From contig DOUV01000170.1 of NCBI GenBank assembly GCA_003520455.1, positions 1 through 7,021 on the forward strand: a DNA stretch of 7,021 bases, written 5' to 3'. The notes under the pieces were generated by a model. The model had not been told where the DNA came from, made no database searches, and worked only from the letters and a program-made list of their open reading frames with translations. Of the stretch, positions 6,035 to 7,021 are shown piece after piece. The stretch comes from Chloroflexota bacterium. Its GTDB lineage: Bacteria; Chloroflexota; Anaerolineae; Ardenticatenales; Ardenticatenaceae. The stretch's first letter is position 1, and each line of letters begins with the position of its first letter. The position numbers were made by a program, and so were the translations under genes.

Positions 6035-6039
6035 GAGGA
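6035..6039 (+). promoter_or_regulatory. Shine-Dalgarno sequence of the EamA transporter gene
   Basis: GAGGA ends seven bases before the ATG at 6047. This favours ATG 6047 over the in-frame GTG at 6029, which would add six residues and has only AGCGGA very close to it. Confidence 0.7.
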
Positions 6040-6046
6040 AATCGCA

Positions 6047-7015
6047 ATGGCAGAAGCCACGCCGGCAGGGGTGCCGATCAGCACGACGGCGGATTCTTCC
6101 CGCCGTTTTTTACCATACCTGGCTCTTGCCTTCAGCGTGGTGGGGCTCGGTTTCTCAGCGATATTTGTGAAGTGGGCCAACGCGCCGGGGGCGGTGAGCG
6201 GTTTCTACCGGGTAGCCATTGCCGCGGCGGTGCTGGCGCTGCCCTTCAGTGTGCAGGCCCAGCGGCAGGCTCCGCTCTCGAAGCGCCACATCTGGTTTGC
6301 GGGGCTGGGTGGGCTGTTCTTCGCGGGGGACCTGGCAGCGTGGAGCACCGCCGTGCTCATCACCTCGGCGGCCAATGCTACCCTGCTCGCCAACACCTCG
6401 CCACTCTGGGTGGGGCTTGGGGCCCTGGTCCTGTTCAAGGAAAAGTTGGGCTTGATGTTTTGGGCCGGGCTGCTGCTCGCGATGCTCGGCGCGGTGGTCA
6501 TCTTCGGCGAGGATTTTTTCCTCAGCCAGACCCTGGGAATCGCGGATGGCCTGGCCTTACTGGCCGGGTTCTGCTACGGCATGTTCTTCCTGGCAACGGA
6601 GCGAGCCCGCGGGAAGTTGAGCCCGCTCGTGGCCTGGTGGATCTCGGCCATCACGAGTACCCTCGCCTTGCTGCTGATCAGCGTAACCCTCAAGCAGCCA
6701 CTGGTGGGATACCCCGCCGTGACCTACTGGAACCTGATCGCCGTTGCGTTGGTGACCCAGGTGGGATCGTATCTCTCACTTAGCTACGCCCTTGGGCATC
6801 TGCCGGCGTCGCACGTCGCCCCAACCCTCCTGCTCCAGCCGGTGCTGACCGCCATTCTCGCGGTGCCCCTGCTTGGACAACCCCTCAGCGCAATGCAAAT
6901 GGTTGGGGGCGGTATGGTGCTGGTGGGTATCTGGCTGGTGCACAGCGTGCCTGTCAGGGCGCAGCTGCGCCGGTCGGCGCAAGCGCTGGTGCGGGGGCGG
7001 GCCGCGGGCGGTTGA
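6047..7015 (+). CDS. EamA/DMT-superfamily transporter
   Basis: This 322-residue inner-membrane protein of the drug/metabolite transporter superfamily is a likely exporter or importer of a small metabolite; the substrate cannot be read from the sequence. It consists of the usual two EamA repeats of five helices each, at about residues 23-154 and 163-299. In the first repeat SGFYRVAIAAAVLALPF (51-67) and ANATLLANTSPLWVGLGALV (109-128), followed by FKEKLG (130-135), are family-typical. In the second, SYALGHLPASHVAPTLLLQP (246-265) and the closing glycine-rich helix GGGMVLVGIWLVHS (287-300) are. The N-terminus (1-20) is a polar cytoplasmic stretch and the C-terminus (303-322) is arginine-rich. 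Length is normal and there is no frameshift. It has its own promoter and ribosome binding site and ends six bases before the window edge. Family assignment is confident; any link to the neighbouring receptor or TauE-like exporter is speculative. Confidence 0.93.
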   Translation: MAEATPAGVPISTTADSSRRFLPYLALAFSVVGLGFSAIFVKWANAPGAVSGFYRVAIAAAVLALPFSVQAQRQAPLSKRHIWFAGLGGLFFAGDLAAWSTAVLITSAANATLLANTSPLWVGLGALVLFKEKLGLMFWAGLLLAMLGAVVIFGEDFFLSQTLGIADGLALLAGFCYGMFFLATERARGKLSPLVAWWISAITSTLALLLISVTLKQPLVGYPAVTYWNLIAVALVTQVGSYLSLSYALGHLPASHVAPTLLLQPVLTAILAVPLLGQPLSAMQMVGGGMVLVGIWLVHSVPVRAQLRRSAQALVRGRAAGG

Positions 7016-7021
7016 TCTTGG

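Larger units (their letters stand above)
5658..6046. other. Intergenic region with repeats, palindromes and a promoter
   Basis: About 390 bases without a convincing gene: short frames in both directions have irregular composition, many Cys, Arg and Pro residues and no ribosome binding sites. No terminator with stem and T-run is evident after the exporter gene. The region contains heptamer repeats (5684-5704), an 11-bp inverted repeat with arms 117 bases apart (5801-5939), two small palindromes (5941-5948, 5947-5960) and a promoter (5961-5989) that serves the downstream transporter gene. Confidence 0.65.

Overview
All four supported genes lie on the + strand of a high-GC window. Codon third positions in them are mostly G or C, Shine-Dalgarno sequences are clear at two starts, and a near-consensus sigma70-type promoter precedes the last gene. 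This points to a GC-rich free-living bacterium. The sensor architecture (Cache, HAMP, PAS, GAF, HD-GYP), the palindromic GC-rich tandem repeat and the heptanucleotide tracts together suggest Chloroflexota or another environmental phylum with repeat-littered intergenic DNA. That placement is tentative because there is no rRNA or other marker gene.

Layout. Positions 1-723 hold no convincing gene. This stretch contains a short reading frame with a Cys-Pro-Cys-Gly motif that may be a gene remnant, a two-copy 33-bp GC-rich repeat (484-549) followed by a perfect palindrome, and a nested inverted repeat (594-660) just before the first gene. Positions 724-4557 encode a 1277-residue membrane-anchored receptor: an external Cache-like sensor between two membrane segments, a weak HAMP, three PAS domains, two GAF domains and an intact C-terminal HD-GYP domain expected to hydrolyse cyclic di-GMP. 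Positions 4580-4915 carry an unrecognised small protein of about 111 residues, and 4932-5657 a TauE/SafE-family membrane exporter. The gaps between these three genes are 22 and 16 bases, so one transcript is plausible. Positions 5658-6046 are non-coding. They hold a heptamer repeat, a widely spaced inverted repeat, a small palindrome and a promoter. Positions 6047-7015 encode a 10-helix EamA/DMT-family transporter.

How the genes may work together is inference. The receptor would convert an extracellular small-molecule signal plus cytoplasmic PAS/GAF inputs into lower cyclic di-GMP. The small protein and the TauE-like exporter may be co-transcribed with it, while the EamA transporter looks independently transcribed.

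I see no defence system, CRISPR array, RNA gene or complete mobile element. The points most worth a second look are the heptamer tract that appears to have lengthened the second GAF domain, the unassigned small gene, and the structured DNA upstream of the receptor and EamA genes.
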